NCBI GenBank assembly: GCA_009704445.1
Contig: WLED01000004.1
Coordinates: forward strand, 1-21,800
Length of the DNA: 21,800 bases
Direction of reading: 5' to 3'
DNA from: Actinomycetota bacterium
GTDB lineage: Bacteria; Actinomycetota; Actinomycetes; Nanopelagicales; Nanopelagicaceae
In this document: in pieces, positions 7,169 through 14,690 of the stretch
Numbering within the stretch: position 1 is the stretch's first letter
Layout: each line of letters opens with the position of its first letter
Program-made: the position numbers and the translations under genes
Notes under the pieces: model-generated
Seen by the model: the letters and a program-made list of their open reading frames with translations, nothing else
Told to the model about the DNA's origin: nothing
Databases searched by the model: none

Positions 7169-7918
7169 GTGAATAAAAACATTGGTGTAGTCGTCCCTTG
7201 CGCTAACCCCGCTGTTGAACCAGAGATTCACGCCTTGGTCCCTCGTGGCTATTTCCCATATGTCGCGCGATTACCGTTTTATTCAGATTTGGATATGAGC
7301 GCAAGACTCAACAAATATGTATTTGATTTACCTGATTCGATAGATCGCTTAAAGGGATTAGACATTAGCGGAGTCCTTGTTGCATGTACGGGCTCTTCTT
7401 ATCCACTTGGAATAGATGGAGATAAGCAATGGACAGATAACGCCTCAAAACAACTTGGCAAGCCCGTTGTCTCTGCAGCAGGTTCTGTTCTTAAAGTTTT
7501 GAAGCTACTTAATGCACATGAGTTAATTGTGATTTCGCCGTATCCATCGTGGCTTACTGAACAGTTGAGTGCATATTGGAAGAGCGCTGGATTCGCTATT
7601 AATGAACTCATCGAGATAGACAAATCTGGAACAATTTACGACCTGACTGCAGATGGTGTTTTAGAGGCTCTAAAAATTGCCTTAAGTAAAAATCCATCAA
7701 ACGGCAATCAAGTTCTCCTTATCGCGGGTACTGGCGTTCCTAGTTTGGCTCCTATTGAATCCATATTGGACTCATTTGATATTCCAATCGTTACAAGCCA
7801 AATCGCTGGTGTGTGGAATCTCTTTTCATCCTCACACCTACGTGATGAAATTCAAAACAGTCCTAGTGCTGCATTGCGCAAACTAGATCAGCAGATCAAA
7901 CAAAGGGCGCAAAAATGA
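7169..7918 (+). CDS. Asp/Glu racemase-superfamily protein, maleate isomerase/arylmalonate decarboxylase-like
   Basis: The product is 249 aa, the right size for the maleate cis-trans isomerase and arylmalonate decarboxylase branch. Seen: the N-terminal GVVVPCANPAVEPEI, matching the family's 'P..N...E.E' opening; Cys73 in VACTGSSYP at the first catalytic Cys position; and a second half-site segment IAGTGVPSL, where Gly187-Thr188-Gly189 occupy the place that holds a second Cys in maleate isomerases. One-Cys members of the superfamily decarboxylate or isomerise rather than racemise, so the reaction is uncertain. The start is GTG at 7169 with no Shine-Dalgarno sequence, 30 nt after the small-protein gene; no in-frame alternative start nearby keeps the conserved N-terminus. 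It overlaps the monooxygenase gene by 4 nt (ATGA), implying a shared pathway. Confidence 0.78.
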   Translation: MNKNIGVVVPCANPAVEPEIHALVPRGYFPYVARLPFYSDLDMSARLNKYVFDLPDSIDRLKGLDISGVLVACTGSSYPLGIDGDKQWTDNASKQLGKPVVSAAGSVLKVLKLLNAHELIVISPYPSWLTEQLSAYWKSAGFAINELIEIDKSGTIYDLTADGVLEALKIALSKNPSNGNQVLLIAGTGVPSLAPIESILDSFDIPIVTSQIAGVWNLFSSSHLRDEIQNSPSAALRKLDQQIKQRAQK

Positions 7919-9138
7919 AATCTACAAATCCGCAAGTTATTGTGATTGGAGCAGGACCTGTAGGTCTTGTCACTGCTTTGGGCCTTGCACAAAAAGATAT
8001 AAAAGTTTTAGTTCTTGAGAAAAACTCCATAGAAGTGCCTCCACAGTGGCGAGGTTCAACAATTCATCCACCTACTTTGGCAATTTTTGACGAGTTGGGT
8101 TTGGCTAAGAAGATCATTGAAGGCGCCGTTAAAGTTGACGTGCTTCAGTTTAGAGATTTAGAAATAGATCAAGTAGTTAACTTCAAATATGAGGTCCTCA
8201 ACGAATTAGTAAAATACCCTTTCAGATTACAATTTGAGCAATATAAGGTTTTAAAACTTCTTCGCGATACTGCAGAAGCAAATGAGAACATTGAGATTCA
8301 GTACCAAACACAAGTTGAGTCCGTTACGCAGAATTCTTCACAGGTAACAATTGAAGTAACCCACAATGGTGAAACAAAAAGCCTTCAGACACCATGGCTA
8401 GTGGCTGCAGATGGTGCCCATAGCAGTGTTCGTAAATCACTTGGAATTAAACTTGATGGCTTTACTTATCCGTTTCCAACCACGGTGGTTGCAACACCAT
8501 TTAAGTTTGAAAACTATATTTCTGATTTGGCTCCAGTTACATATTGGTCTGGTCCAACAGGGCGACTATCAATGATCAAGACTCCAGATATTTGGCGCAT
8601 TGCAATGACTACGCCCCTAGAAGGTGTTGATATCTCAAGTGATGATCGAGGAACGATTACAAATCCTTCTGATGATTTCAATAACGCCATTTCGCTTTTA
8701 CTTAACTGGATTCCAGGTACTACGTTGGATGATCTAGAGTTAAAGCAGTACGAGGTTTATCGATCACATCAGCGGATAGCCCAAGAATTTAGCGTGGGAA
8801 GAGTTGCCTTAGCTGGAGATGCAGCACATTTAACAACTACAAATGGGGGAATGGGACTGAACTCTGGAGTTCAAGATGCGGCCCATCTTGTTAAAGCGTT
8901 AGTAAGGGCTATCAAGGATGAAAGCATCGAACCAATTAATGAGTATGCCCATGATCGCAAAGAGTTCTGCAAGAGATTTCTTCAGCCAACAACCACGGCA
9001 AATCATTCGACAGTTGATAATCCAGACGAGGCAAATAGAAGATTGAGGCTTTCTGAACTATTCTCAGACTCTAAAAAACCGGATGTGGAACTTCAAGTAG
9101 TTGCGCGCTCAAGCATGATTACTGAATTAGTTAAGTAA
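7915..9138 (+). CDS. FAD-dependent class A monooxygenase (PHBH fold)
   Basis: The product is 407 aa. The FAD-binding Rossmann motif GAGPVG is at residues 12-17, followed by an acidic strand end (LVLEK). The DG motif AADGAHSSVRK is at 164-174 and the GD motif AGDAAH at 300-305, continuing into GGMGLNSGVQDA. This is the layout of class A flavin hydroxylases (PF01494), which use NAD(P)H and O2 to hydroxylate mostly aromatic or phenol-like substrates. Two Thr replace the usual Pro-Pro after GDAAH. No C-terminal thioredoxin-like domain is present, so it is the short type. Start ATG overlaps the racemase-like gene. The substrate is unknown. Neighbouring aldehyde dehydrogenases suggest that products of oxidative cleavage are oxidised further. 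Confidence 0.9.
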   Translation: MKSTNPQVIVIGAGPVGLVTALGLAQKDIKVLVLEKNSIEVPPQWRGSTIHPPTLAIFDELGLAKKIIEGAVKVDVLQFRDLEIDQVVNFKYEVLNELVKYPFRLQFEQYKVLKLLRDTAEANENIEIQYQTQVESVTQNSSQVTIEVTHNGETKSLQTPWLVAADGAHSSVRKSLGIKLDGFTYPFPTTVVATPFKFENYISDLAPVTYWSGPTGRLSMIKTPDIWRIAMTTPLEGVDISSDDRGTITNPSDDFNNAISLLLNWIPGTTLDDLELKQYEVYRSHQRIAQEFSVGRVALAGDAAHLTTTNGGMGLNSGVQDAAHLVKALVRAIKDESIEPINEYAHDRKEFCKRFLQPTTTANHSTVDNPDEANRRLRLSELFSDSKKPDVELQVVARSSMITELVK

Positions 9139-9152
9139 AGAACAGAGGACAA

Positions 9153-10559
9153 ATGAGCAACATCTATAGCCCAATTACAGGTGAAGTAATTGCTCAAGTT
9201 GCCGATGCAACATTGGCTGATGTGGACCTTGCCCTAGATCGTGCGACTGCAAGTTTTGATAAATGGCGCAGAATAAATCCAAGTGCGCGTGGGCGAATTT
9301 TAATCAAAGTAGGCCAACTGATTCGCGACAATGCTGATGAGATCTCTGCACTAGAGACTCTCAATACGGGTAAGCGATTAGCTGATACAAAGCGCGAGGC
9401 AATTAGAGCTGCTGAATGTTTTGAGTACTACGGTGGTTATGCAGACAAAGTTGTAGGTTCGGTAGTTCCTGTACCTGGAGATTTTCATGCCTATACAGAG
9501 CGCGAACCATACGGTGTAGTTGTTGGCATTATTCCTTGGAACGTTCCTTTCTTTTTTGCCGCTAAGAAGATTGCACCAGCGATTGCATTTGGAAATGTTT
9601 CGGTATTAAAGCCAGCACTTGAGACTCCACTGACTGCACTTAAACTTCAAGAGATTCTGCTTCAGGCAGGTATCGAAGAAGGTGTGGTTCAGGTATTAAC
9701 TGGCGGAAGCGAGATTGGTAAAAAACTAGTTTCTGACCATCGAACCAAGTTAGTAGTTTTCACTGGTTCAGATAAAAGCGGCGCAGCAGTTGGCTCGGCT
9801 GCTGCGGCACACTTTGCACCGGCTGCCCTAGAACTTGGTGGTAAATCTGCGCAATTAGTTTTTGCTGATGCTGATTTAAACGCCGCTCTAGATGGTGTAG
9901 TCGAAGGAATCACTGGTTCTTGTGGGCAAATGTGTATTGCAGGTTCCAGACTTTATGTTGAAGAAAAAATTTCAGCAGATTTTATTGCCGGAATCAAAAA
10001 GCGTTTTGATGCACTAATCGTTGGGGATCCACGCGAGAAGCAGACACAAGTTGGCCCACAGGTAACTGCGCTACAAGCAGCTAAAACTTTGGAGTACATC
10101 GAAGTTGCAAAACGCGATGGAGGTAAAGTTTTATCATCAACACAGTTAAATCTGGCAAGCCAAATTTCTAAAGGTTTCTTTGTTCCACCAACGGCATTTA
10201 CAGATCTTCCAAACAGTTCATTGAGCGTGCAGGAAGAGATTTTCGGACCTGTTCTTTCGATTTCAACTTTTAAGAATGAGGAAGATGCTTTGCTTAAAGC
10301 CCACGACACCCACTTTGGTTTAGCCGCAGGTGTGTGGACCTCTGATACCAGTAGGGCTCACCGCATGGCAGCAGAGCTACGTGTAGGAAATATTTGGGTT
10401 AATACCTATCGAATACTTTCGGATTTGATGCCTTTTGGTGGGGTAGGAAGCTCTGGGTATGGCCGAGAAGGCGGAACAGATGCACCCAATTTATACACCT
10501 GGACAAAAAGCGTCTGGATTTCAAAAACTCCTGGACTTCCATCTGGATATCGGCCATAA
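9153..10559 (+). CDS. NAD(P)+-dependent aldehyde dehydrogenase (first of two)
   Basis: The product is 468 aa, a complete ALDH-superfamily enzyme oxidising an aldehyde to the acid with NAD(P)+. Key residues: the PWNVPFFFAAKKIAPA cofactor-binding segment; Glu227 in LELGGKS; catalytic Cys261 in GQMC, 34 residues later as usual; and the EEIFGPV and PFGGVGSSGYGREGG segments near the end. The C-terminal NLYTWTKSVWI is typical of the betaine-aldehyde/semialdehyde-type subgroup, but the substrate cannot be assigned. AGAGGAC lies upstream of ATG 9153, 14 nt after the monooxygenase stop. The next ALDH gene starts 2 nt after this one ends. The two ALDHs are clearly different in sequence, so they are not a recent tandem copy. 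Confidence 0.92.
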   Translation: MSNIYSPITGEVIAQVADATLADVDLALDRATASFDKWRRINPSARGRILIKVGQLIRDNADEISALETLNTGKRLADTKREAIRAAECFEYYGGYADKVVGSVVPVPGDFHAYTEREPYGVVVGIIPWNVPFFFAAKKIAPAIAFGNVSVLKPALETPLTALKLQEILLQAGIEEGVVQVLTGGSEIGKKLVSDHRTKLVVFTGSDKSGAAVGSAAAAHFAPAALELGGKSAQLVFADADLNAALDGVVEGITGSCGQMCIAGSRLYVEEKISADFIAGIKKRFDALIVGDPREKQTQVGPQVTALQAAKTLEYIEVAKRDGGKVLSSTQLNLASQISKGFFVPPTAFTDLPNSSLSVQEEIFGPVLSISTFKNEEDALLKAHDTHFGLAAGVWTSDTSRAHRMAAELRVGNIWVNTYRILSDLMPFGGVGSSGYGREGGTDAPNLYTWTKSVWISKTPGLPSGYRP

Positions 10560-10561
10560 CA

Positions 10562-12055
10562 ATGTCTACCGAGCAAGTTTTTAATAAGTTTCTTGATTCT
10601 TACACTCGCTCTACTTTCTTTATCGGTGGGCAATGGGTAAAACCTCATTCAAGTAATTCCATAGAGATCATTAGTCCGAGCACAGAAAAACACATTGGTC
10701 GCGTGCCAGATGCTGATACAACAGATATAAACAACGCTGTCAGTGCAGCTAAATCTGCATACGATCAAAAAGATGGTTGGAGCAGTTGGAGCCTTAAAAA
10801 TCGCACAGAAATTATGCGCAAGTTTGCTCAAATTTTAGAAGCAAAACATGAAGAGCTTTCTGTCTTGTATGCACATGAATTAGGTCGCCCTTTTGCTTCG
10901 GCTTATTCTCGGCCAAGTCGCCCAGCAGAGCTTTTGCGATATTACGCAGAGCTTGCCGAGAGCATAGAACTTGATCAGGTTCGTCCCATCCCAGCTATAC
11001 AAAATCCAACAAGTGTTAAGAAGAGTTCTATACAACTTGAATCACGTGGCGTAACAGCTGTCATCGTTCCTTACAACGGAACATTAGAAATGGGTATGTT
11101 TAAAATTGGACCAACCTTGGCTTTAGGAGGAACGGTTGTTCTTAAACCTAGCCCTCAATCTCCTTTAGAAGGTTATGTTTTTGCAGAAGCAGCAATAGAG
11201 GCTGGATTCCCAGATGGTGTAATAAATGTTTTACCAGGTTCAAGAGAAGCCGGAGAAGCACTTGTTTCTCATAAAGATATTGGAATTGTTGGATTTACAG
11301 GTTCAACAAATACTGGAAAAGCGATTGCGAAAACCTGTGCAGAAAGATTTATTCCAACCGTTCTAGAACTAGGTGGCAAATCTGCAGCCGTTATTCTTGA
11401 TGATGTAGACGTTTCTACTTTTGCAAAGAATCTTCCTTATCTGGGATTTACATTTACTGGTCAAAATTGTTTCATTCACTCAAGAGTTATTGTGACTAAA
11501 AACCGTTATCAAGAGTTGCTGGATGCGATGGTCGATTCTGCACAATCAATAATTGTTGGCGATCCTTTTGATCCGCAAACTCACAATGGTCCGCTAATCA
11601 GTAAAGAACATAGAGAAAAGGTTGAAGGCTATATTCAATCCGGATTACAAGAGGGTGCAAAGATTGCATGTGGTGGTGACAGGCCGGCAGAGCTTAAAAA
11701 AGGCTGGTATCTCAATCCAACGATTTTTGCTGGCGTGAAAAGCAAGATGCGAATAAGCCAGGAAGAGATCTTTGGCCCAGTTGTTTCGGTAATAACAGTT
11801 GATAACGATGAAGAAGCGATTAACGTCGCAAACGACTCAGAATTTGGGTTAGCCGGCTCAGTTTGGTCAAAAGATGAAGCACATGCCCGACAAGTCGCAG
11901 ATCAGATCGACACTGGTTCGATCGGCATTAACTGCTTTGGTTTTAATACCGCAGCACCATTTGGGGGAAGACGAAATAGTGGCATAGGCACCGAGCTAGG
12001 TATCGAAGGATTTATGTCCTATGCAAAATATAAGTCAACACATTACTCACATTAA
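10562..12055 (+). CDS. NAD(P)+-dependent aldehyde dehydrogenase (second of two)
   Basis: The product is 497 aa, complete. Glu269 in LELGGKS and catalytic Cys303 in GQNC are spaced 34 residues apart, as required. VPYNGTLEMGMFKIGPTLA corresponds to the PWNxP cofactor segment, with Tyr-Asn-Gly in place of the usual Trp-Asn-x. EEIFGPV and FGGRRNSGIGTELG are present near the end. Its longer N-terminus and GTELG ending place it nearer to general or geranial/betaine-type ALDHs than to its neighbour. ATG is 2 nt after the previous stop and the ribosome binding site is poor, so translation is likely coupled. The 3' end overlaps the convergent VOC gene by 4 nt. Confidence 0.9.
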   Translation: MSTEQVFNKFLDSYTRSTFFIGGQWVKPHSSNSIEIISPSTEKHIGRVPDADTTDINNAVSAAKSAYDQKDGWSSWSLKNRTEIMRKFAQILEAKHEELSVLYAHELGRPFASAYSRPSRPAELLRYYAELAESIELDQVRPIPAIQNPTSVKKSSIQLESRGVTAVIVPYNGTLEMGMFKIGPTLALGGTVVLKPSPQSPLEGYVFAEAAIEAGFPDGVINVLPGSREAGEALVSHKDIGIVGFTGSTNTGKAIAKTCAERFIPTVLELGGKSAAVILDDVDVSTFAKNLPYLGFTFTGQNCFIHSRVIVTKNRYQELLDAMVDSAQSIIVGDPFDPQTHNGPLISKEHREKVEGYIQSGLQEGAKIACGGDRPAELKKGWYLNPTIFAGVKSKMRISQEEIFGPVVSVITVDNDEEAINVANDSEFGLAGSVWSKDEAHARQVADQIDTGSIGINCFGFNTAAPFGGRRNSGIGTELGIEGFMSYAKYKSTHYSH

Positions 12056-12062
12056 TTGTGAG
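12046..12062. terminator. Compact inverted repeat over two convergent stop codons
   Basis: CTCACA (12046-12051) and TGTGAG (12057-12062) are perfect arms around TTAAT (12052-12056). The loop holds the TAA stops of both the forward ALDH gene and the reverse VOC gene. It could act as a small bidirectional terminator, but no T-tract follows on either strand, so this is tentative. Confidence 0.35.
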
Positions 12063-12879
12063 GAAGAATTTCTAACCCTGCACCGTCTGGAAGTTTAAGA
12101 AAAATCTCCTGGTCACTTTGCCCAACAACCGAAACAATGCTTATTCCAGGTGGCAATAATCCATCTTTGACCACGCGATTAACTGCTTCTGCGGGCATCT
12201 GATCTATCTCTATTGCATTGCGTCCATTGAGCTGCAAAGAACTAAGTCGATGAGTGTCTGTAAGTGGCTTGTCGTAAACCTTATTTAAAACTTTAATTGC
12301 CACATGTCGATCACTTGCACGCCTTAGGCCAAAACCCTCTTCTAAAACCTTCCGTGATGCCTCTAGATCTGAAGCTCCAAGAACACAGATAAAAATACTT
12401 CCTGACTCTTTTTTAACATCGGGCAGTTCAAAGTTAGGCATCTCATCTAAAATCTGAGTTATATAAAGTACTTCACCATTGATGCCAGCAAGTTGGGCGG
12501 CAATCAGCGGCAAAGGCTTGTCGCTTCCAGACAGGGCAACAGGTTCATTGAGCAAAGTGAAGCCAGCTTTTATTGCGCGATCTGTATAGAAAAAAACATC
12601 ATCGACGCAGACCTCTAGAGCGCTCCATCCAAAAGTCTTTAGTGGCACCGGTGTTTGATATTCCTGAGATTGAATAAATCGAACTCCACCATTTATGCCC
12701 CCTACCGTGACCGTTGGCGCCCCCGCCAACTTGTTGGCTCCCCACCGCTGTGCCTGTTCTGGGGTGATCTGAGGATTACCAGAGGCGACCTGCCAATCAA
12801 ATGCCTTCTGGTACATGGCCACCGATTGATCTAGTTCTGGGCTCAGGATTGTCACCAAGGAGATAGGCCCAATACTCAT
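12052..12879 (-). CDS. Two-domain VOC (glyoxalase/bleomycin-resistance-like) protein
   Basis: The product is 275 aa with two VOC repeats: residues about 1-140 (ISLVTILSPELDQSVAMYQKAFDW ... GEVLYITQI) and about 155-275 (GSIFICVLGASDLEASRKVLEEGFGL ... LPDGAGLEILPHN). VOC proteins include glyoxalases, extradiol dioxygenases, isomerases and non-catalytic binding proteins. The His/Glu metal ligands of ring-cleaving dioxygenases are not evident, so I assign no reaction. It is the only minus-strand gene inside the cluster and overlaps the ALDH stop by 4 nt. It is divergent from the ABC binding-protein gene with a 165-nt shared control region. On its own strand TAGGGT (12891-12886) lies 6 nt before the ATG, so it may be leaderless. 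Confidence 0.72.
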   Translation of the reverse strand: MSIGPISLVTILSPELDQSVAMYQKAFDWQVASGNPQITPEQAQRWGANKLAGAPTVTVGGINGGVRFIQSQEYQTPVPLKTFGWSALEVCVDDVFFYTDRAIKAGFTLLNEPVALSGSDKPLPLIAAQLAGINGEVLYITQILDEMPNFELPDVKKESGSIFICVLGASDLEASRKVLEEGFGLRRASDRHVAIKVLNKVYDKPLTDTHRLSSLQLNGRNAIEIDQMPAEAVNRVVKDGLLPPGISIVSVVGQSDQEIFLKLPDGAGLEILPHN

Positions 12880-12885
12880 AAAATA

Positions 12886-12891
12886 ACCCTA
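12886..12891 (-). promoter_or_regulatory. Candidate -10 box (leaderless) of the VOC gene
   Basis: Minus-strand TAGGGT fits TANNNT and ends 6 nt before the ATG, the same geometry as at the IclR gene. The AGGG within it could instead serve as a weak ribosome binding site, and no clear -35 is seen. Confidence 0.35.
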
Positions 12892-12975
12892 TAACTTCAT
12901 GGTCTTTTTGGAACTATCTGAGATCTATCCCAACCTTTGAATTTGCCCAAAATTGACTTCGGAGGCAAAAAAGCG

Positions 12976-13004
12976 TTGACATTTATGCGTATTTTCGGAA
13001 GAGT
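12976..13004 (+). promoter_or_regulatory. Candidate promoter of the ABC importer operon
   Basis: A perfect -35 TTGACA is at 12976-12981. At the right distance the -10 region is poor (AAGAGT at 12999-13004), so only the -35 is convincing. It lies 64 nt upstream of the binding-protein ATG, whose ribosome binding site GGGAGAG is clear. Confidence 0.4.
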
Positions 13005-13044
13005 AACGCCGTTAATAGCTCGCAGTTAAACCTAGGGAGAGTAA

Positions 13045-14583
13045 ATGCACAAGAACAAGTTTTTAAGCTTAACAGTCTCATTTGCCCTTGCCGCTCTTGC
13101 ATTAGGTGGAACAACACCTGCAATTGCAGCGACAAAGACAGTGACCATTGCTGTACCAGGATTGCCACCAAGTCAGGGAAATCCTTTTAGAGAAGGTCCT
13201 GGAACTCCCGGCATTAATACATATGCTGCGATTTTTGATGCGCTTACATTTGTAGATACTCGCGGCACCGTACAACCACGTTTGGCACTTTCATGGAAAA
13301 ACACATCACCTACAACATGGGAGTTCACACTACGCAAGGGTGTTAAATTCTCAAATGGTGAACCATTCAATGCCGATTCAGTTGTAGCTAACATCGAATA
13401 CCTAACAAGTGCCGACGGTCGTAGAACCGTCATCGGTGGAACAGAGCTTCCAGGTGTTGCTTCAGCAAAGAAGATTAGTGATCTTGTTGTCGAGATTACA
13501 ACGCAAGCAACTGCTACATCACTTGCAGCTGATGCAATCTTGCCTGCAAAGCTATCTGCTCTTTACATTGTTGAGCCAAAAGCTTGGAAAGAAGCCGGTG
13601 CAACCGTCTTTGCTGAAAAGCCAATTGGAACAGGTCCATTCAAGGTAGATTCATTAACGACTACACGTATTGAACTTTCAGCATTCAAAACATCTTGGCG
13701 TAAACCAAAGTCAGATAAGTTAGTAATCATTCCTTTGGCCGATGCTGCAGCTCGCCTACAGGCACTGCAATCAGGTCAGGTTAACTTGGTTACATCTTTA
13801 AACCCAGATCAAATTAGTGCAGTTAGACTTGCTAAGGGAACAGCAGTATCAATTGCAGCTCCTCAGGTTATGTCTTTAGCATTTAACGTCGTTAAGGGTG
13901 GACCGGTTGCAGATGTTAGAGTGCGCCAGGCACTTAACTACGCCGTTAACAAGACATCTATTGCAAATAGATTGCTTGATGGCCGTGGGAAAGCAGCTAC
14001 TCAAGGTGTAACACCAACTGTTAATGGTTACAACGATAAAGTTGTTGGTTACCCATTCAATCCTGCTAAAGCAAGACAACTACTAGCAGCAGCTGGATAT
14101 GCAAATGGACTAACAATCAATGCGGATATCACAGTTGGTTCATTCCCATCTGATAACTTGATTTATCAGTCCGTGAAGTCAGATCTTGCAAAAGTTGGCG
14201 TAACTCTTAACTACACAACAATCACATTTGCACAGTGGCTACCTCAGTACAACGCAAATAGCTGGAGAGGTGAAGCGTTTGGACTTTCATGGAACTCAGC
14301 ACCTCGTGCCGATGCTTCTCGTCCATACGAGATCTTCGTCTGTAAGCCAGTTGGTCCGTTCTACTGCGATGCTGCACAGAGTGCACTTGTAAAGAGCGCA
14401 CAAACTGAGTTCGATACAAAGAAGCGTCTAGCAATCCTTAAGGATGTTGCCGTTAAGGTAACTGCTAGTGCACCAGCTCTTTACATCATCGAACAGATCG
14501 ACTTGTTTGGTCTCGGCAAGGGAACCACTGGTTTCTCTGTGACGAATCGATCAATTGCCTACGAAAACATCACTGTTAAGTAG
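13045..14583 (+). CDS. ABC importer substrate-binding protein, peptide/nickel family (SBP_bac_5)
   Basis: The product is 512 aa. The N-terminus has a signal peptide: basic HKNK, a hydrophobic core (residues about 6-22) and a type I cleavage site around AIA-A (28/29). The mature part has the family's layout, including RLALSWKNTSPTTWEFTLRKGVKFSNGEPF (about 73-102, the signature region), the EKPIGTGPF segment, and RVRQALNYAVNK. It captures an oligopeptide or other solute outside the membrane and delivers it to the permeases encoded next. There is no Cys at the cleavage site, so it is not a lipoprotein, unusual for a binding protein in a monoderm bacterium. The ATG at 13045 follows a strong GGGAGAG. 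Two strong hairpins follow the gene. The transported substrate is unknown. Confidence 0.93.
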   Translation: MHKNKFLSLTVSFALAALALGGTTPAIAATKTVTIAVPGLPPSQGNPFREGPGTPGINTYAAIFDALTFVDTRGTVQPRLALSWKNTSPTTWEFTLRKGVKFSNGEPFNADSVVANIEYLTSADGRRTVIGGTELPGVASAKKISDLVVEITTQATATSLAADAILPAKLSALYIVEPKAWKEAGATVFAEKPIGTGPFKVDSLTTTRIELSAFKTSWRKPKSDKLVIIPLADAAARLQALQSGQVNLVTSLNPDQISAVRLAKGTAVSIAAPQVMSLAFNVVKGGPVADVRVRQALNYAVNKTSIANRLLDGRGKAATQGVTPTVNGYNDKVVGYPFNPAKARQLLAAAGYANGLTINADITVGSFPSDNLIYQSVKSDLAKVGVTLNYTTITFAQWLPQYNANSWRGEAFGLSWNSAPRADASRPYEIFVCKPVGPFYCDAAQSALVKSAQTEFDTKKRLAILKDVAVKVTASAPALYIIEQIDLFGLGKGTTGFSVTNRSIAYENITVK

Positions 14584-14591
14584 ATAACAGT

Positions 14592-14613
14592 TTGGTAGAA
14601 GCTTTTCTACCAA
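14592..14613 (+). terminator. Hairpin 1 after the binding-protein gene
   Basis: A perfect 9-bp stem TTGGTAGAA/TTCTACCAA with a GCTT loop starts 8 nt after the stop codon. Such hairpins between binding-protein and permease genes often protect the upstream mRNA or partly end transcription, giving more binding protein than permease. Confidence 0.6.
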
Positions 14614-14632
14614 TCTTGTTCAGTCATTACAA

Positions 14633-14664
14633 TAAACTGGGCCCTCGCAAGGGGGCCCAGTTTA
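14633..14664 (+). terminator. Hairpin 2, very strong GC-rich stem
   Basis: A perfect 12-bp stem (TAAACTGGGCCC, 14633-14644, with its exact complement at 14653-14664) surrounds an 8-nt loop and is followed by a short T-containing CTT. It may be a partial terminator or an RNA-stability element. The permease ribosome binding site starts about 7 nt later, so transcription must read through or restart here. Confidence 0.65.
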
Positions 14665-14670
14665 CTTAAC

Positions 14671-14690
14671 GGGGGAGGTGGCCGACTTTG
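14671..14690 (+). promoter_or_regulatory. Ribosome binding site that fixes a TTG start
   Basis: GGGGGAGGTGG lies about 7 nt before TTG at 14688. The near-perfect anti-Shine-Dalgarno match makes this rare start credible and compensates for the weak codon. Confidence 0.7.

Noticed and set aside
9953..10309. 118-codon minus-strand open frame.
   Set aside because: It is antisense within the first aldehyde dehydrogenase, with no ribosome binding site or recognisable domain.
12052..12879. Extradiol ring-cleavage dioxygenase for the VOC protein, which would suit the monooxygenase.
   Set aside because: The conserved metal-binding His/His/Glu set and the family's C-terminal signature are not visible.
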